From Jejubacter sp036620675 (lineage in GTDB: Bacteria > Pseudomonadota > Gammaproteobacteria > Enterobacterales > Enterobacteriaceae): a stretch of 64,000 nucleotides of DNA. Numbering within the stretch: the stretch's first letter is position 1; the number at the start of each line of letters is the position of its first letter. Where the stretch lies: NCBI GenBank assembly GCA_036620675.1, contig JAZHEE010000004.1, one strand, 5' to 3'. Positions 42,956 through 51,016 of the stretch are shown one piece after another. Made by a program: the position numbers and the translations under genes. Below the pieces are notes generated by a model that made no database searches, had not been told where the DNA came from, and saw only the letters and a list, made by a program, of their open reading frames with translations.

Positions 42956-44593
42956 ATGAGGAAGTTGGCGCTTGTCATGCCCGCGGCCAATCTGCTGGGC
43001 GCGAACCACAAAGTGGACGTAGCGGAAGAGAAAACCGTTGATGTATTACTGGTCGGCGGTGGAATCATGAGCGCGACGCTGGGCACGTTGTTGCAGGAGC
43101 TTGAACCGGACTGGACTATCGAAATGGTGGAACGCCTGGATGGCGTAGCGAAGGAAAGCTCGAACGGCTGGAACAACGCGGGCACAGGCCATTCCGCGCT
43201 GGCGGAGCTGAATTACACCCCTGAAACTGCCGATGGCGTGGAGATTTCCAAAGCCGTTAACATTAACGAATCCTTCCAGATTACCCGCCAGTTCCTGGCA
43301 TGGCAGGTTCGTAATGGCGTTCTGCATAACCCCCAGAGTTTTATCAACAGCGTCCCGCATATGAGTTTCGTCTGGGGCGATCGGAACGTTAACTTTCTGC
43401 GTAAACGTTTTGCTGCCCTGCAGCAGAGCACCCTTTTCCGCGGTATGGCGTATTCAGAAGATCCGGAGCAGATCAAAGCATGGGTGCCGCTGATAATGGA
43501 AGGACGCGACGGCGGGCAAAAAGTGGCCGCCACCCGCATCGGTACGGGTACCGACGTGAACTTTGGCGAAATCACCCGCCAACTGGTGGCGTCACTGCAG
43601 AAGAAACCCAACTTCAGGCTGAATCTCAATACCGAGGTTCGCACTCTGAAGCGTAATAGCGATGGAACCTGGAACGTCACTCTGGCCGATAGCAAAACCG
43701 GGCAGGATCGCGTCGTTAAAACGAAGTTCGTCTTTCTGGGAGCGGGCGGGGCATCACTGACCCTGCTACAAAAATCCGGTATCCCGGAAGCGAAGGAGTA
43801 CGCGGGGTTCCCGGTGGGGGGCGAATTCCTGATAACTGATAATCCCGAGGTGGTTAACCGTCATCTGGCAAAGGTGTACGGTAAGGCTTCGGTGGGAGCA
43901 CCTCCAATGTCGGTGCCGCATCTGGATACCCGGGTACTGGATGGCAAACGGGTGCTGCTGTTCGGGCCGTTCGCCACTTTCTCGACCAAATTCCTGAAAA
44001 CCGGATCGCTCTGGGATCTGTTCGGTACCATTAATGGCTCCAACCTGATGCCGATGATGCGGGTCGGGCTGGATAATTTCAGTCTGGTGAAGTACCTGAT
44101 TAGCCAGGTGATGCAGAGCGATGAAGATCGCTTTGACGCACTGCGCCAGTACTATCCGGATGCGAACCCGGATGAATGGCGGTTGTGGAAAGCCGGGCAG
44201 CGGGTGCAGATAATCAAGCGCGATCCCAAAAAAGGCGGCGTGCTGCGTCTGGGTACCGAGATCGTCTGCGATCGCGAAGGCACTATCGCCGCGTTGCTGG
44301 GGGCGTCTCCGGGGGCATCGACCGCCGCGCCTATCATGCTTAATCTGCTGGAACGGGCCTTCAGCGAGCAGATGGCCAGCGCCGACTGGCGCATGAAGCT
44401 ACAGCAAATCATCCCTTCCTGGGGCACAAAGCTTAACGGTAACGTCGAGGCCACCGAGCAGATACTGAGTTATACCAGCGAAGTGCTGCAACTGGATAAC
44501 CCGGTTCCTGATTTCCGTCCTGATGCAGCGCCGGAGCCGGATCGCGGTATCCCTGCCGCTCAGCCGGAAACCGTGGCCGATATTGCGCTCTGA
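42956..44593 (+). CDS. mqo: Mqo, malate:quinone oxidoreductase
   Basis: FAD-dependent peripheral membrane enzyme that oxidises malate to oxaloacetate and passes electrons to the quinone pool. Rossmann FAD motif VDVLLVGGGIMSATLGTLL (about residues 28-46), ESSNGWNNAGTGHSALAEL, and the C-terminal LLGASPGASTAAPIMLNLLE. Start set at ATG 42956 (AGAGG eight bases upstream; MRKLALVMPAANLLG), giving 545 aa against 548 in E. coli; a GTG at 42929 would add nine residues. Divergent from the dipeptidase. Confidence 0.95.
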   Translation: MRKLALVMPAANLLGANHKVDVAEEKTVDVLLVGGGIMSATLGTLLQELEPDWTIEMVERLDGVAKESSNGWNNAGTGHSALAELNYTPETADGVEISKAVNINESFQITRQFLAWQVRNGVLHNPQSFINSVPHMSFVWGDRNVNFLRKRFAALQQSTLFRGMAYSEDPEQIKAWVPLIMEGRDGGQKVAATRIGTGTDVNFGEITRQLVASLQKKPNFRLNLNTEVRTLKRNSDGTWNVTLADSKTGQDRVVKTKFVFLGAGGASLTLLQKSGIPEAKEYAGFPVGGEFLITDNPEVVNRHLAKVYGKASVGAPPMSVPHLDTRVLDGKRVLLFGPFATFSTKFLKTGSLWDLFGTINGSNLMPMMRVGLDNFSLVKYLISQVMQSDEDRFDALRQYYPDANPDEWRLWKAGQRVQIIKRDPKKGGVLRLGTEIVCDREGTIAALLGASPGASTAAPIMLNLLERAFSEQMASADWRMKLQQIIPSWGTKLNGNVEATEQILSYTSEVLQLDNPVPDFRPDAAPEPDRGIPAAQPETVADIAL

Positions 44594-45120
44594 TACCCAC
44601 ACTTTTGCTAGCGTCGCAGGCTTTTGCGCGGCGCTCGCTCTCATCTGCGAATAATCCCAATTATGACAAAGTGCCGTGCGACGGGCAGAAATACCGGCCA
44701 GGTTTGCTATAGAGGCGCAATTTTGCTATCCCCAACCTGACATCATGATTGAACGACAGTCCGCGACTGCCGTTCGGCCATTTTGGCGGGGGAGCGGTCG
44801 ACTTAACGATAAACCATGCGGAAAATCCGCCCGTTGCGGAATCAGTATTCAAAAGGTCCTGCCGCATATGCATACCGGATATTTTGACTACGGGGTTCAG
44901 CACGCGCCGTTCCGGTTATTCCGGTAACGGTTCCGGCACCAGACACCCGACGCCGCTACCGCTCCCTTGATCAGACGCCAGCCGGGGTTTAGCCTGGCGG
45001 GCTGAGGGGAACTGATGGCGTCCGGGAGTCAGGCCGGAAACGGGTTTGTTGATGACAGAGGTTTTTCCGCTCGGGTGGCGACACCGGTCGTCGGCCGTGA
45101 CCTGGCAGGAGAAAATTGCG
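44594..45120. other. Intergenic region mqo to ProP-like gene, no gene seen
   Basis: About 530 bp without a convincing frame. It contains short inverted GCCAGCCGGGG/CCTGGCGGGC-type repeats near 44979-45003 and TTCCGGTTATTCCGGTAACGG at 44910-44930, which look like repeat debris. The promoter of the symporter gene should lie here but is not clear. Confidence 0.5.
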
Positions 45121-46566
45121 ATGCAGACAAACTCATCATCTGTAGATCAGGAACTGCCGCAGCAGGTCAGCGATGTCACGATAGTGGACAAACCGCTGAT
45201 GAAGCGCGCCATTGGTGCGGCTTCGCTGGGAAATGCCATGGAGTGGTTTGATTTTGGTATCTACGGCTACCTGGCCGTGATTCTGGGTTCGGTCTTTTTC
45301 CCGGATGCCAGCCCGGTAGCGCAGTTGCTGTCGACCTATGCCGCTTTTGCGGTGGCCTTCCTGGTTCGCCCGCTGGGCGGACTTTTCTTTGGCCCCCTGG
45401 GAGATCGCATTGGCCGTAAGAAAGTCCTGGCTTTAACCATGATTCTGATGGCGCTGGGTACGTTTTCTATAGGGCTTATCCCCAGCTATGCCGCTATCGG
45501 ACTATGGGCACCGGCGCTGCTGCTGCTGGCGCGCCTGGTTCAGGGATTTTCCACCGGCGGTGAATATGGCGGTGCCGCGACCTTTATTGCCGAATATGCG
45601 CCGGATAAAAAGCGCGGCTTTATGGGGAGCTGGCTGGAGATTGGCACGCTGTTCGGACTGGTGATATCGGCGATGCTGGTAACCAGTCTGACGCATCTGT
45701 TGGGCAATGAGGGAATGCGCGAGTGGGGCTGGCGCATTCCCTTCCTGATCGCCGGTCCGTTGGGGCTTTTAGGGGTATGGCTACGTCTGCGGCTGGAGGA
45801 GACCCCGGCCTTTCGTCAGTACCTGGAAAAGCAGGCGCCGAAAGAGAAGCCGCCCGGCATGGTACAGCAGTGGCGGGATCTGCTGACGAACAGCCTGCGC
45901 CCGTTTCTGATCTGCATCGGGCTGGTGTTTATCCTTAACGTTTCGGACTACATGTTACTGACCTGGATGCCGGGCTATCTGAATGTGGTGATGGGGTTTA
46001 GCGAACTTCAGGGTCTGGCGGTGGTGATGGTCGCCATGCTGTGCATGATGGCGGTGATCCCTTTTGTTGGCATGCTGTCGGACAGGATCGGGCGCCGCCC
46101 ACTGTGGATGACCGGCTGTCTGGGGTTCCTGTTCCTGTCGCTGCCCTGCTTCTGGCTATTGGGGAGCGGTAATCTGGGGCTGGCGTTTGTGGGGATGCTG
46201 GTACTGGGCCTGTTACTGAGCTGTTTCCTGAGCACAGTGGCTTCCACGCTTCCGGCGCTGTTCGCTACTTCAGTGCGCTATGGTGGTATGGCGATTGCCT
46301 ATAACCTCTCCACCTCGCTGTTTGGCGGTACGGCGCCGCTGTTTAGCGCATGGCTGGTGGAAAGTACCGGGCATCCGCTGGCGCCGGCGTTCTATTTGAT
46401 GTTCGCTGCCGCGGTCGGAGGTATTGCCGCCTGGCTGAGTAAGGAGAGCTCGCGCCAACCGCTGGCGGGATCGCCGCCGGCAGTGGAAAGCCATTCGGAA
46501 GCGGTGGCACTGGTGAAGCGTAACCGCAAGCGTCGTATCGGCATGAAGCCGCTTTCCGCCCGATAA
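45121..46566 (+). CDS. ProP-like major facilitator (metabolite:H+ symporter family)
   Basis: Twelve-helix MFS protein of the metabolite:H+ symporter family. Signature AASLGNAMEWFDFGIYGYLA at the first helix, RPLGGLFFGPLGDRIGRKK between helices 2 and 3, and RLVQGFSTGGEYGGAATFIAEY. It resembles E. coli ProP through LLTWMPGYLN and ASTLPALFATSVRYGGMAIAYN, but the C-terminus (LVKRNRKRRIGMKPLSAR) lacks the antiparallel coiled coil used for osmosensing, so proline/betaine uptake and osmotic activation should not be assumed. Start ATG 45121 follows an AGGAG; 481 aa. Convergent with yghU. Confidence 0.85.
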   Translation: MQTNSSSVDQELPQQVSDVTIVDKPLMKRAIGAASLGNAMEWFDFGIYGYLAVILGSVFFPDASPVAQLLSTYAAFAVAFLVRPLGGLFFGPLGDRIGRKKVLALTMILMALGTFSIGLIPSYAAIGLWAPALLLLARLVQGFSTGGEYGGAATFIAEYAPDKKRGFMGSWLEIGTLFGLVISAMLVTSLTHLLGNEGMREWGWRIPFLIAGPLGLLGVWLRLRLEETPAFRQYLEKQAPKEKPPGMVQQWRDLLTNSLRPFLICIGLVFILNVSDYMLLTWMPGYLNVVMGFSELQGLAVVMVAMLCMMAVIPFVGMLSDRIGRRPLWMTGCLGFLFLSLPCFWLLGSGNLGLAFVGMLVLGLLLSCFLSTVASTLPALFATSVRYGGMAIAYNLSTSLFGGTAPLFSAWLVESTGHPLAPAFYLMFAAAVGGIAAWLSKESSRQPLAGSPPAVESHSEAVALVKRNRKRRIGMKPLSAR

Positions 46567-46574
46567 GGGCTCTT

Positions 46575-46598
46575 GCGCCGGGCGGGATCGCCCGGCGC
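46575..46598. terminator. Hairpin between the symporter gene and yghU
   Basis: GCGCCGGGC-GGGATC-GCCCGGCGC, a perfect 9-bp GC stem between convergent genes, 9 bp after the first stop and 15 bp before the second. Confidence 0.75.
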
Positions 46599-46612
46599 AT
46601 TCCATTCAGGGT

Positions 46613-47482
46613 TTATCCCTGACGTTTATCTTCCGTCAGCGTATCGAAATCCGAAGCGTCGTGGCGTTCATGCAGCTGTTCATTAAGCGGCCCCGCAGTT
46701 CGGTTTACGATCCGTCCACGCTTTACTGCTGGTCGGGCGTCTATTGTCTTTGCCCAGCGCACGACATTCTTATAGCTGCTGGCATCCAGAAATTCGGCGG
46801 CGTCGTAAGAGCGATTCAGTACCAGTCCGCCGAACCAGGGCCAGACAGCCATATCGGCAATGCTGTATTCATCGCCAGCCACCCACTGGTGCCTGGCAAG
46901 TTGCTTGTCCAGCACGTCGAGCAGGCGTTTGGTTTCCATGGCATAGCGGTTAATGGCGTATTCGATTTTCACCGGCGCATAGGCATAGAAGTGGCCGAAA
47001 CCGCCGCCTACGAAGGGGGCCGATCCCTGTAGCCAGAACAGCCAGTTCATGGTTTCGGCGCGGGCGGGCTGAGTTGTCGGCAGGAAGTGGCCGAATTTTT
47101 CCGCCAGATAGAACAGAATGGAAGCGGATTCGAACAGGCGAGTCGGTGGTGTGGTGGAGCAGTCCAGCATGGCCGGGATTTTTGAGTTGGGATTAACCTC
47201 AACAAACCCGCTGGAAAATTGATCGCCTTCGCCAATTCGAATCAGGTGTGCGTCATATTCCGCCTCCTTTACCCCTTTCGCCAGCAGCTCTTCCAGCATG
47301 ATTGTCACTTTCTGGCCGTTAGGGGTACCCAGCGAATAGAGCTGCAGGGGATGTTTGCCTCGCGGTAGCGTCACCTCGTGAGTCGCGCCGGAAACTGGGC
47401 GGTTAATAGAGGACCAGGTGCCTCCATCCTCAGGTTGTTCCCAGGTCCATACCCTGGGAGGTTGATATTCGTGTTGCGACAT
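46613..47482 (-). CDS. yghU: YghU, glutathione transferase-family disulfide-bond reductase
   Basis: Nu-class GST-like protein that binds two glutathiones and has disulfide reductase activity in E. coli. 289 aa from ATG 47482 (MSQHEYQPPRVWTWEQPE; AGGTGG upstream); the frame is open 66 codons further but that part is not conserved. Thioredoxin-fold N-domain (YSLGTPNGQKVTIMLEELL, VNPNSKIPAML) and all-helical C-domain (YSIADMAVWPWFGGLVL), ending in ERHDASDFDTLTEDKRQG as in E. coli (288 aa). Confidence 0.95.
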   Translation of the reverse strand: MSQHEYQPPRVWTWEQPEDGGTWSSINRPVSGATHEVTLPRGKHPLQLYSLGTPNGQKVTIMLEELLAKGVKEAEYDAHLIRIGEGDQFSSGFVEVNPNSKIPAMLDCSTTPPTRLFESASILFYLAEKFGHFLPTTQPARAETMNWLFWLQGSAPFVGGGFGHFYAYAPVKIEYAINRYAMETKRLLDVLDKQLARHQWVAGDEYSIADMAVWPWFGGLVLNRSYDAAEFLDASSYKNVVRWAKTIDARPAVKRGRIVNRTAGPLNEQLHERHDASDFDTLTEDKRQG

Positions 47483-47989
47483 CTTATTCCACCTTTTTGG
47501 TAAGTGAAGTGAGTGGCAATGACAGGATAGTGTAGCAGAGCCAGGGGGGTTTTCTTCCTGTGCGGTGAGTGCGGTATACTGGTGTATCTTCTGATTCTGA
47601 TGTTGACAGAAAATCGCTTCACGTAACGTATTTGAGCTTCTTTTACGTCTGGCGGCCATATTCTCTGTAGAAACACGCATGTGACGATAAACTAGTGATT
47701 ATCCATTCTTTATGGGATATCTTGTTGTTATAGAAGGTTATTTTTTTATTTTTTTTAGGTGTGTTTATTGCGTATATGAGATATATCCTTAGATTTACTT
47801 ATTTTTTTAGGTTTCTTGCCTATTGACGGTAAGATAAGATACATGATTACTTACTCACCCATCCGCGTTTAAATCTCCCTGTTTAGCAACGGTGCAGGGT
47901 GATTTCCTAAATCATATGACGTGAGTTATTCAGAACTTTAAATGGAATCGGCAGTCGAGGCGTATTGCTGGAATAAAAGGCAGAGGGAT
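47483..47989. other. AT-rich intergenic region between yghU and the first LuxR gene
   Basis: Divergent spacer of about 500 bp, strongly AT-rich from 47730 on with long T-runs. No gene is convincing. It should hold the promoters of yghU and the LuxR-type regulator; an alternative start for the latter (ATG 47942) lies in it. Confidence 0.5.
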
Positions 47990-48619
47990 ATGGACATTCT
48001 GTATATAAGAGATAACAGTTTAACGGGCGCAGGGATTCAGTATGTGCTGGAACAAAAATTATCTAACTCTACTATTCATGCCAAATTTTCCGGAGAACTC
48101 AACGGATCTTTAAATATAAAAAATTATAGTATCGTTATTCTTGACTGCCTGAGCACTGATAATTCGCTGGAGGCGATATGTGCCTGCCTGTCCCTGCTGG
48201 AGGGGATTCCTGTCATTGCATTAACCAAAACTAAAGATGTCTGGCCACTATTACAGAAGAATATTCCAAGTCTGCGCGGCATGCTTAACCGGGACAGCGA
48301 TGTTGAATTCTTTATTGCCGCGATTCGTATGGTGCTGAACGGAGGATATTGCTATTCATGGAATATTAGCGCTTTATGGAGTGTGTCAGATAATCAGTTT
48401 TATGAGTCTTTCTTTTCTACTTCGGGATTAACCCGACGTGAAAAAGAAATATTCCAGATGTATTTGGGTGGTGCAACAAATAAAATGATTTCCGATAAGC
48501 TATCGCGCAGTGAAAAAACAATAAGCGCGCATAAGTCTAATATATTGCGTAAACTGGGGCTAAAACGAATTCCCGTTACGCTGGACAATTGTCTTAAAAT
48601 TTCCGAGAAAAGCACCTAG
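47990..48619 (+). CDS. Free-standing LuxR/FixJ-type regulator (1 of 3)
   Basis: Two-part protein of 209 aa: an N-terminal receiver-like domain starting MDILYIRDNSLTGAGIQYVL with VILDCLS at the usual phospho-Asp strand, and a C-terminal LuxR helix-turn-helix (LTRREKEIFQMYLGG, MISDKLSRSEKTISAHKSNI). The acidic pair of true receivers near the N-terminus is not clear, so phosphorylation is doubtful. Start is set at 47990 because the domain begins there and GAGGG lies just upstream; ATG 47942 would add 16 residues. AT-rich and unlike E. coli neighbours. Target genes unknown; pga is a candidate. Confidence 0.82.
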   Translation: MDILYIRDNSLTGAGIQYVLEQKLSNSTIHAKFSGELNGSLNIKNYSIVILDCLSTDNSLEAICACLSLLEGIPVIALTKTKDVWPLLQKNIPSLRGMLNRDSDVEFFIAAIRMVLNGGYCYSWNISALWSVSDNQFYESFFSTSGLTRREKEIFQMYLGGATNKMISDKLSRSEKTISAHKSNILRKLGLKRIPVTLDNCLKISEKST

Positions 48620-48640
48620 ATTTCTGATTTTAGTGACACC

Positions 48641-48705
48641 CTGTGCTGTGCTGTGCTGTGCTGTGCTGTGCTGTGCTGTGCTGTGCTGTGCTGTGCTGTG
48701 CTGTG
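48641..48705. repeat. (CTGTG)13 pentanucleotide microsatellite
   Basis: Thirteen perfect tandem CTGTG units (65 bp), 22 bp after the LuxR stop codon and 104 bp before the RHH gene stop. No coding frame uses it. Copy number is expected to vary by slippage. Confidence 0.97.
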
Positions 48706-48752
48706 CTAAGTGTAGCCAGTAAGCAGAGGCGTTTGGGAAAATATATGATTTT

Positions 48753-48792
48753 ATAATCCTGTAATCTTATGCTTTTATGATTACAGGATTAT
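48753..48792. terminator. 14-bp-arm inverted repeat between LuxR and the ParA/RHH pair
   Basis: ATAATCCTGTAATC and GATTACAGGATTAT are perfect complements around a 12-nt loop. It lies 17 bp past the RHH gene stop, so it may end the par transcript; AT-rich on both sides. The AATCATAAG-like words also resemble those upstream of parA, so a protein-binding site is an alternative. Confidence 0.6.
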
Positions 48793-48808
48793 TTGATTTC
48801 TAGGTGAT

Positions 48809-49018
48809 CTAGCCTTCACCTTGTTGATTAAGCCATTGTTTTATAAGATTTATTGTGACTTCTGTCATATCCATATCTGCCTTCAGGCAGGCCATCTTAA
48901 AGGACTTGTGCAGCTCTTCCGGAATGTTCATTTGTAGTTTTTTGGTCAATCCGGTGGCGTTGCGTAACGAATTGACTGCCTGAACGGTATTACGGTTTTG
49001 GCCGAGTTTCATTTTCAT
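48809..49018 (-). CDS. Ribbon-helix-helix protein, ParG/CopG-like partner of ParA
   Basis: 69-residue basic protein; residues about 25-66 (TKKLQMNIPEELHKSFKMAC then ADMDMTEVTINLIKQWLNQ) fit a ribbon-helix-helix DNA-binding fold, with a flexible N-terminus, as in plasmid centromere-binding ParG. Its ATG overlaps the stop of the ParA gene by four bases (ATGA), so the two are made together. Centromere/operator sites would be the AT-rich palindromes around it. The cargo or DNA it segregates in the chromosome is unknown. Confidence 0.8.
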   Translation of the reverse strand: MKMKLGQNRNTVQAVNSLRNATGLTKKLQMNIPEELHKSFKMACLKADMDMTEVTINLIKQWLNQQGEG

Positions 49019-49638
49019 ACCAGTAGCTCCAGTATCTCGTTGGTCAGCACTTCAATCTCTCCTTTTGCGGCGCCGTCATCGGTATCGAACACGGTGCTGC
49101 CGTCCAGCATCACCCGAACATAGCTCTGGCGCTGGGCCATGCCGGTTCGCAACGCTGGCACGCCGGTATCGGCGATGGATGCTTTAAGCACCGACAGCAT
49201 GCGCGCTTTCTGCACTTTGCGGGTAATAAAGAAGCGCGCGACCACCGGTTGCAGATCCTGGCGTGCTTCCAGTACGGCGAGAATCGCGCTACAGGCTGCG
49301 AAATCCAGCGGGGAAGGGGTAACCGGAATCAGCACCAGATCGGAAACCATCACTGCCGCAGCCGAAATAGCCGAAATCGCAGCCGCGCCGTCGATAATGA
49401 CATAATCATAGGATTTTAAGGCCTTACGGACCTGGTAGACCTCTTTTTCACTTGCCGCTTCGGTCAGGTCAAAGCGACATTTGTCCTCTTCATACCAGTT
49501 GCTGATGCTCTGTTGGGGATCGGTATCGACAACAGCGACTGAATAACCTTTACGCGCGATGGCGGTTGCCACATTCACCGCTGCGGTGGTTTTCCCCACG
49601 CCGCCTTTTCCGTTCAGAAAAGCGATAATCTTAGCCAT
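49015..49638 (-). CDS. ParA/ParF-family partition ATPase (orphan, chromosomal)
   Basis: 207-residue Walker-type ATPase with the deviant Walker A LNGKGGVGKTTAAVNVATAI at the N-terminus, A' motif VDTDPQQSISNWYEE, and Walker B YDYVIIDGAAAISAIS. Short, without an N-terminal helix-turn-helix, it belongs to the small type Ib (ParF-like) group rather than MinD, Soj or BcsQ. With the RHH gene it forms a complete ParFG-like pair, but no replication gene, integrase or conjugation gene is nearby. It could be left from a plasmid integration or position another complex. Confidence 0.88.
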   Translation of the reverse strand: MAKIIAFLNGKGGVGKTTAAVNVATAIARKGYSVAVVDTDPQQSISNWYEEDKCRFDLTEAASEKEVYQVRKALKSYDYVIIDGAAAISAISAAAVMVSDLVLIPVTPSPLDFAACSAILAVLEARQDLQPVVARFFITRKVQKARMLSVLKASIADTGVPALRTGMAQRQSYVRVMLDGSTVFDTDDGAAKGEIEVLTNEILELLV

Positions 49639-49752
49639 GGCTTATCCTTATCTAATGCAATCATCTTATGATTATCAGATTCTCATCATCACATGATTAC
49701 CGCTATGGATAACAGTCTGATGTTTGTATCTTTGCATGACAGTATTAAATAA

Positions 49753-49776
49753 TTTTATAATCATGTGATTATAAAA
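49753..49776. repeat. Perfect palindrome in AT-rich DNA upstream of parA-like gene (candidate parS/operator)
   Basis: TTTTATAATCA-TG-TGATTATAAAA, 11-bp arms. The word TGATTAT or its complement recurs many times between 49650 and 49940 (for example CTTATGATTATCAG near 49670 and TTCATGATTATAGC near 49877), giving an iteron-like cluster upstream of the ParA gene. Binding by the RHH protein is inferred. The rest of this AT-rich stretch has no gene. Confidence 0.6.
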
Positions 49777-50022
49777 TCCAATACGTTTATGCATCCTTGT
49801 GCAGTAAAAGTAAATAATATCAAATTCTTATAAGGTGTTGTTGTGATTTAGTGATTGTATAATTATTTAGCTATATGATTTCATGATTATAGCATTCAGG
49901 GGACGTAGCGGATGATGACAGGATTCCATGATGCTATGATTATTTTTGCCTGGCGCTATCGGAGCGGAGTCGAATCATCGGCCTCTGGTCGACCCGGCGA
50001 GTGGTCGTTTTTGATTCAGAAT

Positions 50023-50070
50023 GGTGCTGGTGCTGGTGCTGGTGCTGGTGCTGGTGCTGGTGCTGGTGCT
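50023..50070. repeat. (GGTGCT)8 hexanucleotide microsatellite
   Basis: Eight perfect GGTGCT units. In the plus frame starting 49912 they would encode (Gly-Ala)8 within a 115-codon frame ending 50259; on the minus strand they would encode alternating His-Gln. Length changes keep the frame because the unit is six bases. Neither frame has other recognisable features, so no gene is called. Confidence 0.95.
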
Positions 50071-50344
50071 GGTGAGGAGCCTGATTTCGAAACCGTGATA
50101 AATGCCAATGGCGTCGATTCTCTGCCTGGGCGTGGAAAACTGAATCAGCAGTGTCCCCGCCCGGCGCGCCAGTGGCTCCCTTTCGGTACAAGCTGGATGG
50201 TGGCAGCGAAAAGCACAGGTGGCGCGAAGGGGGTGTATTGCCTCCGATGTCATGCGTAGCGCCATCGGGCGTTGAGGAATATTAACCTTGATCCGCCGAT
50301 TCCCGGACTGCTGCGTTTTTCGGTAATTCCCTTCCATTTCATTC

Positions 50345-50964
50345 TACGCGGCTTCGCTGTCCAGCCACCACGGAGTGGAGGTTACTCCTGGCGGCACCTC
50401 CATCGGCGGTATTAAAGAGACACTGCTGTTCCCCTTCAGGCCCGGATAGGCAGCGCTTCGACCCAGTATCCGATAGGCAATGGCGTTTACGAGTGGTCCG
50501 CGCCGGATGATGGCGAACTGACGCTGCTCATCACTGATTCCAACTACGCTGATAACAGCGGCGAATTTCACGTCGATATCTACAAGTCGGCTGCCGGCGG
50601 AAAAGCCGGCGTAAGTCAGGCGTGGACAGGGGAGATCCCGGCCAGCAGAGCGGAAGGTGCCAGCACCGGGCTACAGCTAAAAGCCGGAGATAAAGTGACC
50701 ATTCAGGTCTCCGGCTGGATTAAATACGGCAAAGAAGAGTTTGCGTTAGCCACGCCCTATGGGCGGGTACGCGATGGTCTGGTGACGCGCGATGAAGTGG
50801 TGGTAAAAGCTCGTTTGGGCGCTTCCGGAAAAAGTTACGATATCGGTAGCGGCATCGTTGACTGGGAAGTCCCGGAAGATGGCGAGCTGAATCTGTTTGT
50901 GGTCGATAGCGCTAAGGGCTATGGCGATAACAGCGGCAGCTTTAACGCGAAGATATACCGGTAA
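50345..50964 (+). pseudogene. Remnant of a two-domain PA-IL (LecA)-like galactose-binding lectin
   Basis: The frame 50416-50964 has no usable start near its beginning, yet reads as one and a half PA-IL lectin domains. Domain 2 is complete: AWTGEIPASRAEG, LKAGDKVTIQVSGWIKYG, ARLGASGKSYDIGSGIVDW, ending VVDSAKGYGDNSGSFNAKIY. In Pseudomonas LecA the calcium/galactose residues are D100, T104, N107 and N108 of the corresponding loop; here the first Asp and the final Asn are kept, N107 is Asp and T104 is Gly. Domain 1 survives from about ARIGSASTQYPIGNG to NYADNSGEFHVDIYK. Its preceding part (VTPGGTSIGGIKET, 50393-50425) is in another frame, so a frameshift plus 5' loss is likely. Confidence 0.72.
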
Positions 50965-50980
50965 TTCCGGGCTCTGATAT

Positions 50981-51010
50981 AAAAACGCCATCCGTTGGGA
51001 TGGCGTTTTT
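50981..51010. terminator. Bidirectional terminator between the lectin remnant and gdx
   Basis: AAAAACGCCATCC-GTTG-GGATGGCGTTTTT: a perfect 13-bp stem with A/T tracts on both sides. Confidence 0.93.
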
Positions 51011-51016
51011 ATTTAT

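Noticed and set aside
49912..50259. 115-codon frame with (Gly-Ala)8
   Set aside because: No ribosome-binding site of note, no similarity outside the microsatellite; kept only as a repeat and a finding.
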